Shown one piece after another: positions 56,511 through 64,000 of a stretch of DNA of 64,000 bases. The translations under genes and the position numbers were made by a program. The stretch lies in assembly GCA_963735445.1 (NCBI GenBank), contig CAVTLC010000004.1, positions 1 through 64,000 on the forward strand, in the 5' to 3' direction. Origin of the DNA: AP-15 sp963735445. Lineage in GTDB: Bacteria; Pseudomonadota; Alphaproteobacteria; ATCC43930; CGMCC-115725. Positions within the stretch are counted from its first letter, which is position 1. Every line of letters begins with the position of its first letter. A model generated the notes under the pieces. It was not told the DNA's origin and ran no database searches. It saw only the letters and a program-made list of their open reading frames with translations.

Positions 56511-57836
56511 ATGCCGTCCAGCTTGGCAAAATGGAAGCATGACGTGGCCGCCCGCGATCAAACGCCGCCGGGGGAGTTTCTGAGAGCCTTGTTTGACGCG
56601 GCGCTCGCCGCGGCGAACCCGCTTAAGGCGATGGTCGGTCATATTCCCGCGGCGGTACCGGGACGCACGATTGTGACCGGCGCCGGGAAAGCCGCCGCGG
56701 CGATGGCTCATGCGTTCGAATCCTTGTGGCCCGGCATGCTCGAAGGTCTCGTTTTGACGCGCTATGGACATGCCCTTCCATGCGACCGCATCGAAATTCT
56801 GGAGGCGAGCCATCCAGTGCCGGATGATGCCGGCAAACGCGCCGCGCAGCGCATCCTCGATATGGCGCATAGCCTTGGGCCCGACGACCAAATGATCTTT
56901 CTCGCGTCGGGCGGCGGCTCGGCGCTGCTGACGCTGCCCGCACCCGGTCTGACCTTGGCGGACAAGCAGGCGGTAACGCGGGCATTGTTGCGATCCGGGG
57001 CGACGATCACCGAGATCAACACGGTGCGCAAGCACCTTTCGGCAATCAAGGGCGGCCGCTTAGCAGCGGCAGCAGCACCGGCGCGCGTTATCACTCTGGC
57101 AATCTCGGACGTTCCGGGCGACGACCCGGCGGTTATCGCATCGGGACCGACCGTGCCCGACGCAACGACTTTCGCGGACGCGCGCGCGGTGCTTGCGAAA
57201 TATCGCATAGACGAGCCGACAGCGGTGCTTGACCACCTCGTTTCAGCAGCGCACGAAACCCCTAAACTCGGTGATCCGGTTTTTCGAGATGCACGGTTCG
57301 AGCTGATCGCCAGCCCGCAAAACTCATTGGCAGCGGCGGCCGAAGAGGCCTTGCGACGAAACGTCACGCCGATCGTGCTCAGCGACCGCATCGAGGGCGA
57401 AGCACGCGAGGTGGCGCGGGTGCATGCCGCAATCGCGCTGCAGCTGCGGTCGGGCGAATTTCGCGTCGGCGCGCAAACAGTGCATCTCCCAGCGGTCCTG
57501 CTGTCGGGGGGCGAAACTACCGTGACTGTCGCGGGCGCGGGACGTGGCGGGCGAAACGTCGAGTTTCTGTTGGCATTGGCAGTGGCGCTCGATGGCGCCG
57601 AGGGCATCTCGGCATTGGCCTGCGACACCGACGGGATCGACGGGACTGAAGATAACGCCGGCGCGATCCTCTATCCCGACAGCGTTGCGCGCGCTGCCGC
57701 CCGAGACATCTCAGCGAAAGCGGCGCTTGCCGAGAACGATGGATACGGGTTTTTTGCCGCCCTCGGTGACTTGGTGATGACCGGTCCGACCTTGACCAAC
57801 GTCAATGATTTTCGGGCGATCCTGGTTGGCGCCTGA
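56511..57836 (+). CDS. Glycerate 2-kinase (MOFRL family)
   Basis: ATP-dependent glycerate kinase of 441 residues (DUF4147/MOFRL). The start is ATG 56511; the frame opens at TTG 56490. RTIVTGAGKAAAAMAHAFE, ILEASHPVPDDAG, FLASGGGSALL, EINTVRKHLSAIKGGRLA and SDVPGDDPAVIASGP are conserved, and VLLSGGETTVTVAG with RGGRNVEFLLALA and ALACDTDGIDGTEDNAGA mark the C-terminal domain. It makes 2-phosphoglycerate from glycerate. It precedes pyruvate kinase by 26 bp, a pairing that feeds glycerate to pyruvate. Confidence 0.95.
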   Translation: MPSSLAKWKHDVAARDQTPPGEFLRALFDAALAAANPLKAMVGHIPAAVPGRTIVTGAGKAAAAMAHAFESLWPGMLEGLVLTRYGHALPCDRIEILEASHPVPDDAGKRAAQRILDMAHSLGPDDQMIFLASGGGSALLTLPAPGLTLADKQAVTRALLRSGATITEINTVRKHLSAIKGGRLAAAAAPARVITLAISDVPGDDPAVIASGPTVPDATTFADARAVLAKYRIDEPTAVLDHLVSAAHETPKLGDPVFRDARFELIASPQNSLAAAAEEALRRNVTPIVLSDRIEGEAREVARVHAAIALQLRSGEFRVGAQTVHLPAVLLSGGETTVTVAGAGRGGRNVEFLLALAVALDGAEGISALACDTDGIDGTEDNAGAILYPDSVARAAARDISAKAALAENDGYGFFAALGDLVMTGPTLTNVNDFRAILVGA

Positions 57837-57862
57837 GCCGAAATTTCGGTTGGGAGATCGAC

Positions 57863-59281
57863 ATGCAGCGCCGGCGCAGCGCAAAGATCGTCGCGACCCT
57901 CGGCCCGGCGAGTTCGACCCTGGATCAGATCCGCGCCCTGTTCGATGCCGGCGTGGATGTTTTCCGGCTTAATTTCAGTCATGGCACGCATGCCGAGCAC
58001 GACGCCAGGTTCGCGGCGATCCGAAAGATCGAGCACGATAGCGGCCGGCCGATCGGCATCCTCGCTGATTTGCAGGGACCAAAGCTGCGTCTTGGCACAT
58101 TTGCCGCGGGCCCGATCGAGCTCGCTGCGGGAGCGCACTTCCGCCTCGATCTCGATAGGCGGCCTGGGGATTGCACGCGAGCACCCCTGCCGCATCCTGA
58201 AATCTTCGAAGCGCTCGAGCCAGGGACGGAACTGCTCCTCGACGATGGCAAGGTACGGCTGCAAGCCGAGAGTTGCGGCGCCGAATACGCCGAGACCCTG
58301 TGCCGGGTCGGCGGAACCTTGTCCGACCGCAAAGGGGTCAATATTCCGAACGCGGTCCTCCCGCTCTCAGCGATTACCGAAAAAGATCGAGCCGATCTCG
58401 CCTTTGCTCTGGATCGCGGAGCGGACTGGATCGCACTCTCTTTTGTTCAGCGGCCGGATGATGTCGCCGAAGGGCGCAAGCTGGTGGCTGGCCGGGCTGG
58501 GGTAATGGTCAAGCTGGAGAAGCCGGCGGCGATCAAGCGTCTCTCAGAGATCATCGAGCTCGCGGACGCGTTGATGGTCGCGCGCGGTGATCTCGGCGTC
58601 GAGATGCCGCCCGAGGATGTGCCGAGCGTGCAGAAGCAGGTAGTGCATGCCTGCCGCCTCGCCGGCAAACCGGTCATTGTCGCAACCCAAATGCTCGAAT
58701 CGATGATCACCTCGCCGACGCCCACCCGCGCCGAGGCCTCGGATGTCGCCACTGCGGTCTATGACGGCGCAGATGCCGTTATGCTGTCGGCGGAAACTGC
58801 GGCGGGCCGATACCCGATTGAGTCGGTGGCAATGATGGACCGCATCGCCTGCCGGGTGCATGAGGACCCACTCTACCGCACGATGCTCGAAGGCACCCGC
58901 ACCGAGCTGGAGCACACCGCTCCCGATGCGATCAGCGCCGCCGCTTGTCAGGTGGCGGGCATGGTCAATGCGGCGGCGATCGTCTCCTACACAACCTCGG
59001 GCGCTACCGCTTTGCGCGCCGCCCGCGAGCGCCCCGCCGTGCCGATCCTGGTGCTGACGGCCAAGCTCGACACCGCCCGCCGACTCGCTGTGCTATGGGG
59101 CGCCCACTGCGTCCATACCAGCGATGTCAAGAACTTCACCGACATGGTGCAAAAAGCAGCGCGCATGGCATCTCGTGAAGGAATAGCCGCACCCGGTGAG
59201 CGGATCGTCGTTACCGCCGGAGTTCCGTTTGGCACTCCCGGCGCCACTAACATTCTGCGGATCGCCTGGGTCGATCGCTAA
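57863..59281 (+). CDS. pyk: Pyruvate kinase
   Basis: Converts phosphoenolpyruvate and ADP to pyruvate and ATP. At 472 residues it has RRSAKIVATLGPASS, DVFRLNFSHGTHAEH, DLQGPKLRLGTF, and the core VKLEKPAAIKRLSEI (catalytic Lys) with LMVARGDLGVEMPPEDVPSVQK. The C-terminal allosteric domain is present. It is preceded by GGTTGGGAGATCGAC. With the adjacent glycerate kinase it completes a short path to pyruvate via enolase. Confidence 0.97.
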   Translation: MQRRRSAKIVATLGPASSTLDQIRALFDAGVDVFRLNFSHGTHAEHDARFAAIRKIEHDSGRPIGILADLQGPKLRLGTFAAGPIELAAGAHFRLDLDRRPGDCTRAPLPHPEIFEALEPGTELLLDDGKVRLQAESCGAEYAETLCRVGGTLSDRKGVNIPNAVLPLSAITEKDRADLAFALDRGADWIALSFVQRPDDVAEGRKLVAGRAGVMVKLEKPAAIKRLSEIIELADALMVARGDLGVEMPPEDVPSVQKQVVHACRLAGKPVIVATQMLESMITSPTPTRAEASDVATAVYDGADAVMLSAETAAGRYPIESVAMMDRIACRVHEDPLYRTMLEGTRTELEHTAPDAISAAACQVAGMVNAAAIVSYTTSGATALRAARERPAVPILVLTAKLDTARRLAVLWGAHCVHTSDVKNFTDMVQKAARMASREGIAAPGERIVVTAGVPFGTPGATNILRIAWVDR

Positions 59282-59287
59282 AACGTA

Positions 59288-59485
59288 CTATCCAGCGCGG
59301 AGCCGGCGGGCGCGGGAGCGCAACAGCCGCGCGGTTGCGGCGGTGATCGCGTTCCACATCCGGAACGCTTCCGAGTACGGCTCATGCGCGTGCTGCGATC
59401 GCCGTTGCCTGGCATGAGTGAGCGCCCAGCGCCCATATTGGTGCACGAGGATCGCCGCCAGCTCTTCGGTCCTACGCTTGTCCAT
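59288..59485 (-). CDS. Small basic hypothetical protein
   Basis: A 65-residue Arg/Ala-rich helical peptide (MDKRRTEELAAILVHQYGRWALTHARQRR...). The pattern is reminiscent of small uncharacterised alphaproteobacterial proteins with a conserved Tyr-Gly and Trp near the middle. AAGGA lies directly before the ATG, so spacing is poor. It sits between pyk and the ClC gene and could be co-transcribed with the latter. Confidence 0.4.
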   Translation of the reverse strand: MDKRRTEELAAILVHQYGRWALTHARQRRSQHAHEPYSEAFRMWNAITAATARLLRSRARRLRAG

Positions 59486-59566
59486 TCCTTATTCTGAATG
59501 CCGCGACGGCCGGTGAAGTTCCTGCGGACCGGCCGCTGGCACAGGGCAACCCCGCCCGTGTCCGAA

Positions 59567-61460
59567 CTATCTTGGGTAAACCTGGATACTGCCGGCGACC
59601 GCGTCGGCGACGTGCTCCTTGCTGATCACGCCGAGCACATCGGCTGGCCTCGGCGAGCGATATCGACCACTGCCATCGCGGCGCACGACAATCGCCATGA
59701 CGGCATGTCGGCGCCACATGCGCTTGATAACGTCAAAGGCGACATCGTCCTCTCGGGCCAGCGTAAAGTCGCGCGTCGCGACATCGCCGAATGCGATGTC
59801 GGCGCCCGCTTCAGCGATCCCGTGCCGGAACGCCGTGTTGATTCGCACCACACCCACTAACCGGTCACCATTGGCGACCACGATGTGCTGCATGCCGGTA
59901 CCGTGGTCGGGCTGCAGCAGAAACGCGTTGAGACCGAGATCGGCGGGCACCACGATAACGTTCCGCTCCATGACCTCCTTCGCCTTGCGCACCAGGAACA
60001 TGTTGGCCTGCAGCGCTTTTGGGATCGTGTGGCCGCGCCGCGCCAGTTTCAACGTGTAGATGTTTTCGCGCGACAGCATGCGGCGCACCCCGAGCGCCAC
60101 CGCGACCGCCAAGATCATCGGCAGCACGATGCCGTAGTCGCGGGTCATCTCGAAAATCATCGTCACGGCGGTCATCGCCGCACCGGTGGCGCCGCCGACC
60201 ATCGCACCCATGCCGATCATCGCGAAGGCCGGCAGATTTAGCGGGATACCAGGGGCGATAAAGGCGATGAACCCGGCGAACGCCGCACCCAAGGTCGCGC
60301 CCATGAACAGCGAAGGTGAAAAGATGCCGCCCGACGAACCCGATCCGAGGCTCAGCGCGGTCGCAGCAAGCTTACACACAAACAACAGCGCAAGAAGGCC
60401 GGCAAAATTGAGCTGCCCGGTCAGGATCGCCTGGATTGTCGCGTAGCCGACGCCTTCGACAAAATAATGCCCAAAGCCTCGATAAAGCCCGTACATCAGA
60501 AGGCCGACGAGGGCCATGCCAAAGCAATGGCGCAGATAGTTGTTGGGGATACGGTCGAACCAGTCCTCGAGAGCGTAGAGCCCGCGGGTATAAGCTGCGG
60601 CGGCTACGCCGACGATCCCGCCAAGCACGATGTACAGCACGATGATCAGCGCCGCCCACCCCGGCTCCGGCGGCAGGGCCACGATTGGCGGCACCTGAAA
60701 GGATGGGTGGGTCCCGAAAAAGATCCGCCCGATAAAGGTCGCGGTCCCGGTCGCGACTGCGACGGGGAGAAACGTGTTGACGCTGACCTCGGGGAGCATC
60801 AGTTCGATTGCGAACAGGACGCCGCCGATCGGCGTGTTGAACGTCGCGGCGATACCGGCGCCGGCCCCGGCAGCGATCAGGACGATCCGCTGCGCCGAAT
60901 CCATCCGGATCAGCTGACCCAGGGTCGAACCAAAGGAGGACCCGATCTGGACGATCGGGCCCTCTCGCCCGACCGAAGCGCCGCTGCCGATCGCGAAAGC
61001 AGAGGCCAGCGATTTGACCAACGCCACGACCGGGCGGATCTTGCCCTCGCCGTAGTAGATCGCGTCCATGACTTCCGGAACGCCGTGACCTCTGGCCTCG
61101 GGCGCGAAATTCACGACAAGAAAGGTGACGACGACCGCTCCGACGACCGGAACGAGAATGACGCCGGCGCCCCATGGGCTGGCGGGGGTGAACAGGTTCG
61201 CGTCGTATTCGAAAGCGAACCTGCCCAGAAAACAGAACGTTGTGGACGAGACCGATCAATTCGCGAAAAACAAAAGCGCCGAGCCCGGCAACAACTCCGA
61301 TCGAGAACGCCAGAAGCGACATCCGGATCAGGCCATATCGCGTCGCGCCGACCCGCCAGCCCGGCAATGGTCGCCACGCCGAAAGCATCACCCGCCTCGC
61401 TTGTGGCTCGTCGCGCAATCTCACATTGCGCGGATCGGCATCAATATCGTCGGCCAACAA
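59567..61460 (-). CDS. ClC chloride channel/transporter with CBS domains, frame break
   Basis: Membrane protein of ~631 residues. The start is TTG 61460 after GGGAGAAG. Eighteen hydrophobic segments are expected. Selectivity motifs are EARGHGVPEVM (GxGxP), GSGASVGREGP with the gating Glu, GIAATFNTPIGGVLFAIE and LGSGSSGGIFSPSLFMGA. Two C-terminal CBS domains (from about residue 460 of the main frame) may bind adenine nucleotides. One base shift at about 61222 separates the first ~80 residues from the rest (RFAFEYDANLF... resumes). Transport is of Cl-, probably in exchange for protons. Confidence 0.92.
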
Positions 61461-61625
61461 TCTTCTCCCGGGCCATTTTGTCCACCTAAAGGGGAAACGT
61501 GCTACATGCCCTGCCTATCACCAAACACGATACGGCCACGGTCGGTTTTGCCGCAGGTCGCACGGAACAAAATCCGGCAGTCACGGCGTTCCCGGTAATC
61601 AACGGTTTGGGCCATCAACTGATTT

Positions 61626-62402
61626 ATGGATCTCTCGATCGTCATTCCGGTCCGCAACGAGGCTGGCAATATCGCGCCGCTCGTCGCCGAAATCACCTCG
61701 GCGATGAGAGGGTTGCCGGCCTACGAGATCATCTATGTCGATGACGGCAGCAGCGACGGCACCGCCGCCGAGATTCTGCGTTTGAGCGCAGAACTGCCCC
61801 ATCTACGATTGCTGCGGCATTTGCGGAGCTGCGGGCAGAGCACCGCCTTGTTGACCGGAATCAAGGCGGCGCAAGGCACCTGGATCGCGACCCTCGATGG
61901 CGACGGCCAGAATGACCCAGCCGATATCCCGCAGCTATGGCGTCTAGCCCGTACCGCACCGGCAAACCCGCCACTGCTCGTCGCCGGGGTTCGCGCAAAG
62001 CGACATGACAGCCGGGCGAAGCGCATGGCGTCGCTTATCGCCAACGCGGTGCGTTCACGGCTTCTGGGTGATGCAACGCCGGACACCGGCTGCGGGCTAA
62101 AGCTGTTTCCGCGAGCTTTGTTTCTCGACCTTCCGGCTTTTGACCATATGCATCGCTTTTTGCCGGCGTTGGTGCTGCGCGCCGGTGGAGTGGTGCGCTC
62201 GGTGCCGGTCAATCATCGGCCGCGGCGCAGTGGCCAATCTAAATACGGCGTGTTCGACCGTCTCGGGGTCGGCATCGTCGATCTGATCGGCGTGTATTGG
62301 CTGCAGCGTCGCGCCACTCGTCCCGATCTGATCGGTGAAGTCGTCGGCACCGAGCCCGGCGCGGTCACGACGATCAGCGCGCCCGTTTCCGGCGTGGGAT
62401 GA
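61626..62402 (+). CDS. Family 2 glycosyltransferase (dolichol-phosphate-mannose synthase-like)
   Basis: GT-A fold transferase of 258 residues. LSIVIPVRNEAGNI at the N-terminus, IYVDDGSSDGTAAE, ATLDGDGQNDPADIPQ (DxD-like) and the later HRPRRSGQSKYG are hallmarks of bacterial DPM1/GtrB-like enzymes. The final ~40 residues are hydrophobic only weakly. It likely loads a sugar onto polyprenyl phosphate. It overlaps the next gene by 4 bp (ATGA), implying a coupled function in envelope glycan or lipid assembly. Confidence 0.9.
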   Translation: MDLSIVIPVRNEAGNIAPLVAEITSAMRGLPAYEIIYVDDGSSDGTAAEILRLSAELPHLRLLRHLRSCGQSTALLTGIKAAQGTWIATLDGDGQNDPADIPQLWRLARTAPANPPLLVAGVRAKRHDSRAKRMASLIANAVRSRLLGDATPDTGCGLKLFPRALFLDLPAFDHMHRFLPALVLRAGGVVRSVPVNHRPRRSGQSKYGVFDRLGVGIVDLIGVYWLQRRATRPDLIGEVVGTEPGAVTTISAPVSGVG

Positions 62403-63091
62403 GCAAGGAACCCGCCGCATCTCGGGCGGCTGCTGAACCGCTGCACTATTGGCGCGGTTGCGCGCGACTGATCCTCTTGGCGCTGCTCGCGGTCGGGATG
62501 GCCGGAGCGTGGTATTGGCGGGCGTCTCTCGACCCCGTGGCGATCGGCAATGTGATCGCTCGGTATCCGGCGGTTACCCCGCTGGTGTTTCTTGGTCTTC
62601 ATGTCATCGCCAGCCTGCTATTCGTGCCGCGCACACTGTTTGCGACCGCCGCCGGGCTGGTCTTCGGCATCGTGTGGGGAACTCTTTGGGCGGCGCTCGG
62701 CAGCGTTCTCGGCGCGATCGCCGGATTTTGGATCGCAAGATACATCGATCCGGGGCTCGTCGATCTCGATCAGAGAGCGCGTATTCGGCCGATCCTCGAC
62801 CGCATTCAGCGCGGCGGCTGGCGCGCCGTGGCGCTGGTCCGGCTAATCCCCGTCATCCCGCACAGCCTCGTCAATTACGCGCTGGGGCTGACGCCGACGC
62901 GGCTTGCCCCTTACGCGTTCGGATCGCTGATCGGCCAGTTGCCGATGACAATCGCCTGTGTCGATCTCGGGGCAGCCGGAGAACAGCTGGCTTTGGGCCG
63001 CACCGGTTGGCTGACGCCGACAGTGATCGGAGCGGCGGCATTAGGGCTGACCTTGCTGATCCCTGCCCTCGCCCGCCAACGCGCCGGATAA
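62399..63091 (+). CDS. TVP38/TMEM64 (VTT domain) membrane protein
   Basis: A 230-residue inner-membrane protein of the DedA-like VTT superfamily. Hydrophobic helices at ~22-42, 62-82, 90-115, 155-175 and 200-225. Signatures are FVPRTLFATAAGLVFG, GSVLGAIAGFWIARY and ALVRLIPVIPHSLVNYALGLT. VTT proteins are implicated in lipid scrambling, including undecaprenyl phosphate recycling for DedA relatives. Coupling to the GT2 gene suggests a shared polyprenyl-lipid pathway. Confidence 0.92.
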   Translation: MSKEPAASRAAAEPLHYWRGCARLILLALLAVGMAGAWYWRASLDPVAIGNVIARYPAVTPLVFLGLHVIASLLFVPRTLFATAAGLVFGIVWGTLWAALGSVLGAIAGFWIARYIDPGLVDLDQRARIRPILDRIQRGGWRAVALVRLIPVIPHSLVNYALGLTPTRLAPYAFGSLIGQLPMTIACVDLGAAGEQLALGRTGWLTPTVIGAAALGLTLLIPALARQRAG

Positions 63092-64000
63092 TCGGAGCGC
63101 ATTGCCGTTGGTTCAGGGCCGCCGGTCGCCCAGTCAAGAAGCTCGACGGTGTGGACCACAGGCACATCGCTGCCGGGCATCAGTTGGGTGATGCAGCCGA
63201 TGTTCCCGGTGGCGACAACATCCGGGCGGGTTTTAGCGATGTTGGCGAGCTTGCGGTCGCGCAGCCTGCCGGCGATTTCCGGTTGCAGCAGATTGTAGGT
63301 GCCGGCCGAACCGCAGCACACGTGGCCTTCCGGGACCTCGATGGTCTCGAACCCGGCCGCGGTCAGCAGCGCCTTAGGTACACGATGCAGCTGCTGCCCA
63401 TGTTGCATCGAGCATGCCGAATGATAGGCGACGCGCAATCCTTGCGCGGCATTTTCGGCCGGCGGCGGGCGCAGTCCGAGCTGCTCTATGATTTCGGTCA
63501 CGTCGCGCGCCAGAGCCGAAATCCGCGCCGCCTTCTCGGCATAACCCGGGTCTTCGCGCAGCATGAACCCGTAATCTTTGACCGTAGTGCCGCAGCCCGA
63601 GGCGTTGATCACGATCGCATCGAGGCCGCCGACCAGCCGCTCGCGCTCCCATGCGTCGATATTGGCGCGGGCAAACGCCAGCGCCGATTTCTCTTGCCCG
63701 AGGTGATGGTTCAAGGAGCCGCAGCAGCCGCTGCCTGGGGCGAGAACAACCTCGCAGCCGTGCCGGGTCAGCAGCCGGATGGTCGCCTCGTTGATCTCGG
63801 GCATCAGCACGCGCTGGGCGCAGCCCGGCAACAGCGCCACCCGCATCCGCCGCTCGCCCTCAGCCGGGAAAACGCGCTGGTTGTCTGTGGCCGAGGCGCG
63901 GGAGATCGTCGCGGGTGCAAGCGCCATCATCGGCGCCAAGTGTCGCGGCAAAGATCGTGCGAACGGCCGGGCGAGAGCGGCGCCGTGCAGCGCCATACGG
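62911..64000 (-). CDS. glcF: Glycolate oxidase iron-sulfur subunit-like protein (GlcF), 5' end beyond window
   Basis: C-terminal part of a GlcF-like protein with cysteine-rich CCG domains. LLPGCAQRVLMPEIN, GSGCCGSLNHHLG, INASGCGTTVKDYG, AYHSACSMQHGQQ, GHVCCGSAGTYNLLQPE and VHTVELLDWATGG are characteristic. The N-terminal 4Fe-4S ferredoxin part lies past base 64000. The frame continues beyond the family end (TGGPEP, about 63110) to 62911, overlapping the VTT gene antisense by 180 bp. Probably the real stop has been lost through a base change. It would work with GlcD/GlcE. Confidence 0.9.
   Translation of the reverse strand, partial: RMALHGAALARPFARSLPRHLAPMMALAPATISRASATDNQRVFPAEGERRMRVALLPGCAQRVLMPEINEATIRLLTRHGCEVVLAPGSGCCGSLNHHLGQEKSALAFARANIDAWERERLVGGLDAIVINASGCGTTVKDYGFMLREDPGYAEKAARISALARDVTEIIEQLGLRPPPAENAAQGLRVAYHSACSMQHGQQLHRVPKALLTAAGFETIEVPEGHVCCGSAGTYNLLQPEIAGRLRDRKLANIAKTRPDVVATGNIGCITQLMPGSDVPVVHTVELLDWATGGPEPTAMRSDYPARWRARAGISKVSPNAAAPITVGVSQPVRPKASCSPAAPRSTQAIVIGNWPISDPNA

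Overview
The window reads as a high-GC Alphaproteobacterium. Two features support this: the cluster rplU-rpmA-obgE-proB-proA-nadD-rsfS-rlmH on the minus strand (about 21.7-27.5 kb), and the style of the housekeeping proteins. Genus cannot be fixed from sequence alone; a soil or aquatic Rhodospirillales/Rhizobiales-like heterotroph is my inference. A striking property is the number of single-base reading-frame breaks. At least 15 genes, including the normally essential obgE, keep family-like protein sequence on both sides of a break. I treat most as base-calling errors in a draft (probably long-read) assembly and annotate each such gene as one CDS.

Layout. 0.1-3.7 kb: GMC oxidoreductase, LLM flavin monooxygenase and an SDR remnant. 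3.9 kb: tRNA-Ser(CGA). 4.2-4.8 kb: relic of an IS1380-type transposase. 5-12.5 kb: two-TM ion channel, iron-permease-like protein, PhyH dioxygenase, DUF488 protein, MDR oxidoreductase, 5'-3' exonuclease, second LLM monooxygenase. 12.5-18.4 kb: accessory stretch with a large secreted SPRY/beta-helix protein, a 210-bp tandem duplication, a small secreted protein, a fatty-acid hydroxylase family membrane protein, and two minimal PEP-CTERM proteins behind a consensus sigma-54 promoter. 18.8-27.5 kb: hydantoinase A, a histidine-phosphatase-like protein, then the ribosome/proline/NAD housekeeping cluster. 27.6-38.9 kb: GH42-like secreted glycosidase, pirin, quinone oxidoreductase, MazEF-type toxin-antitoxin, SDR, MFS transporter, a DsbA/FrnE-like protein with an in-frame TGA in its CxxC motif, SnoaL-like protein, bacterioferritin plus its ferredoxin, third LLM enzyme, enoyl-CoA hydratase. 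38.9-49.1 kb: S4 protein with SUV3-like helicase, HerA-like ATPase, HtpG, carboxymuconolactone decarboxylase-like protein, DegP protease, HTH/disordered protein. 49.4-64 kb: FAD-linked dehydrogenase, fused indolepyruvate:ferredoxin oxidoreductase, second Do-type protease with a Pro-Thr minisatellite, glycerate kinase with pyruvate kinase, ClC channel with CBS domains, GT2 glycosyltransferase with VTT membrane protein, and a GlcF-like iron-sulfur subunit running off the right edge.

How the genes fit together. Many enzymes suit catabolism of organic acids, aromatic or xenobiotic compounds: three LLM flavoenzymes, two quinone/MDR reductases, SDRs, enoyl-CoA hydratase, hydantoinase, indolepyruvate oxidoreductase. 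The FAD-linked dehydrogenase, GlcF-like subunit, glycerate kinase and pyruvate kinase suit glycolate/glycerate metabolism. Envelope quality control is represented by two Do proteases and an HtpG chaperone.

The most unusual observation is the DsbA/FrnE-like gene at 34927-35550. Its N-terminus is recovered only if TGA at 35503-35505 is read through. This turns a C-P-W-C motif into U-P-W-C, and a hairpin meeting the bacterial SECIS rules lies about 20 nt downstream, so it is a candidate selenoprotein. Second is the pair of roughly 56-residue PEP-CTERM proteins with almost nothing between signal peptide and sorting signal, led by a textbook -24/-12 promoter.
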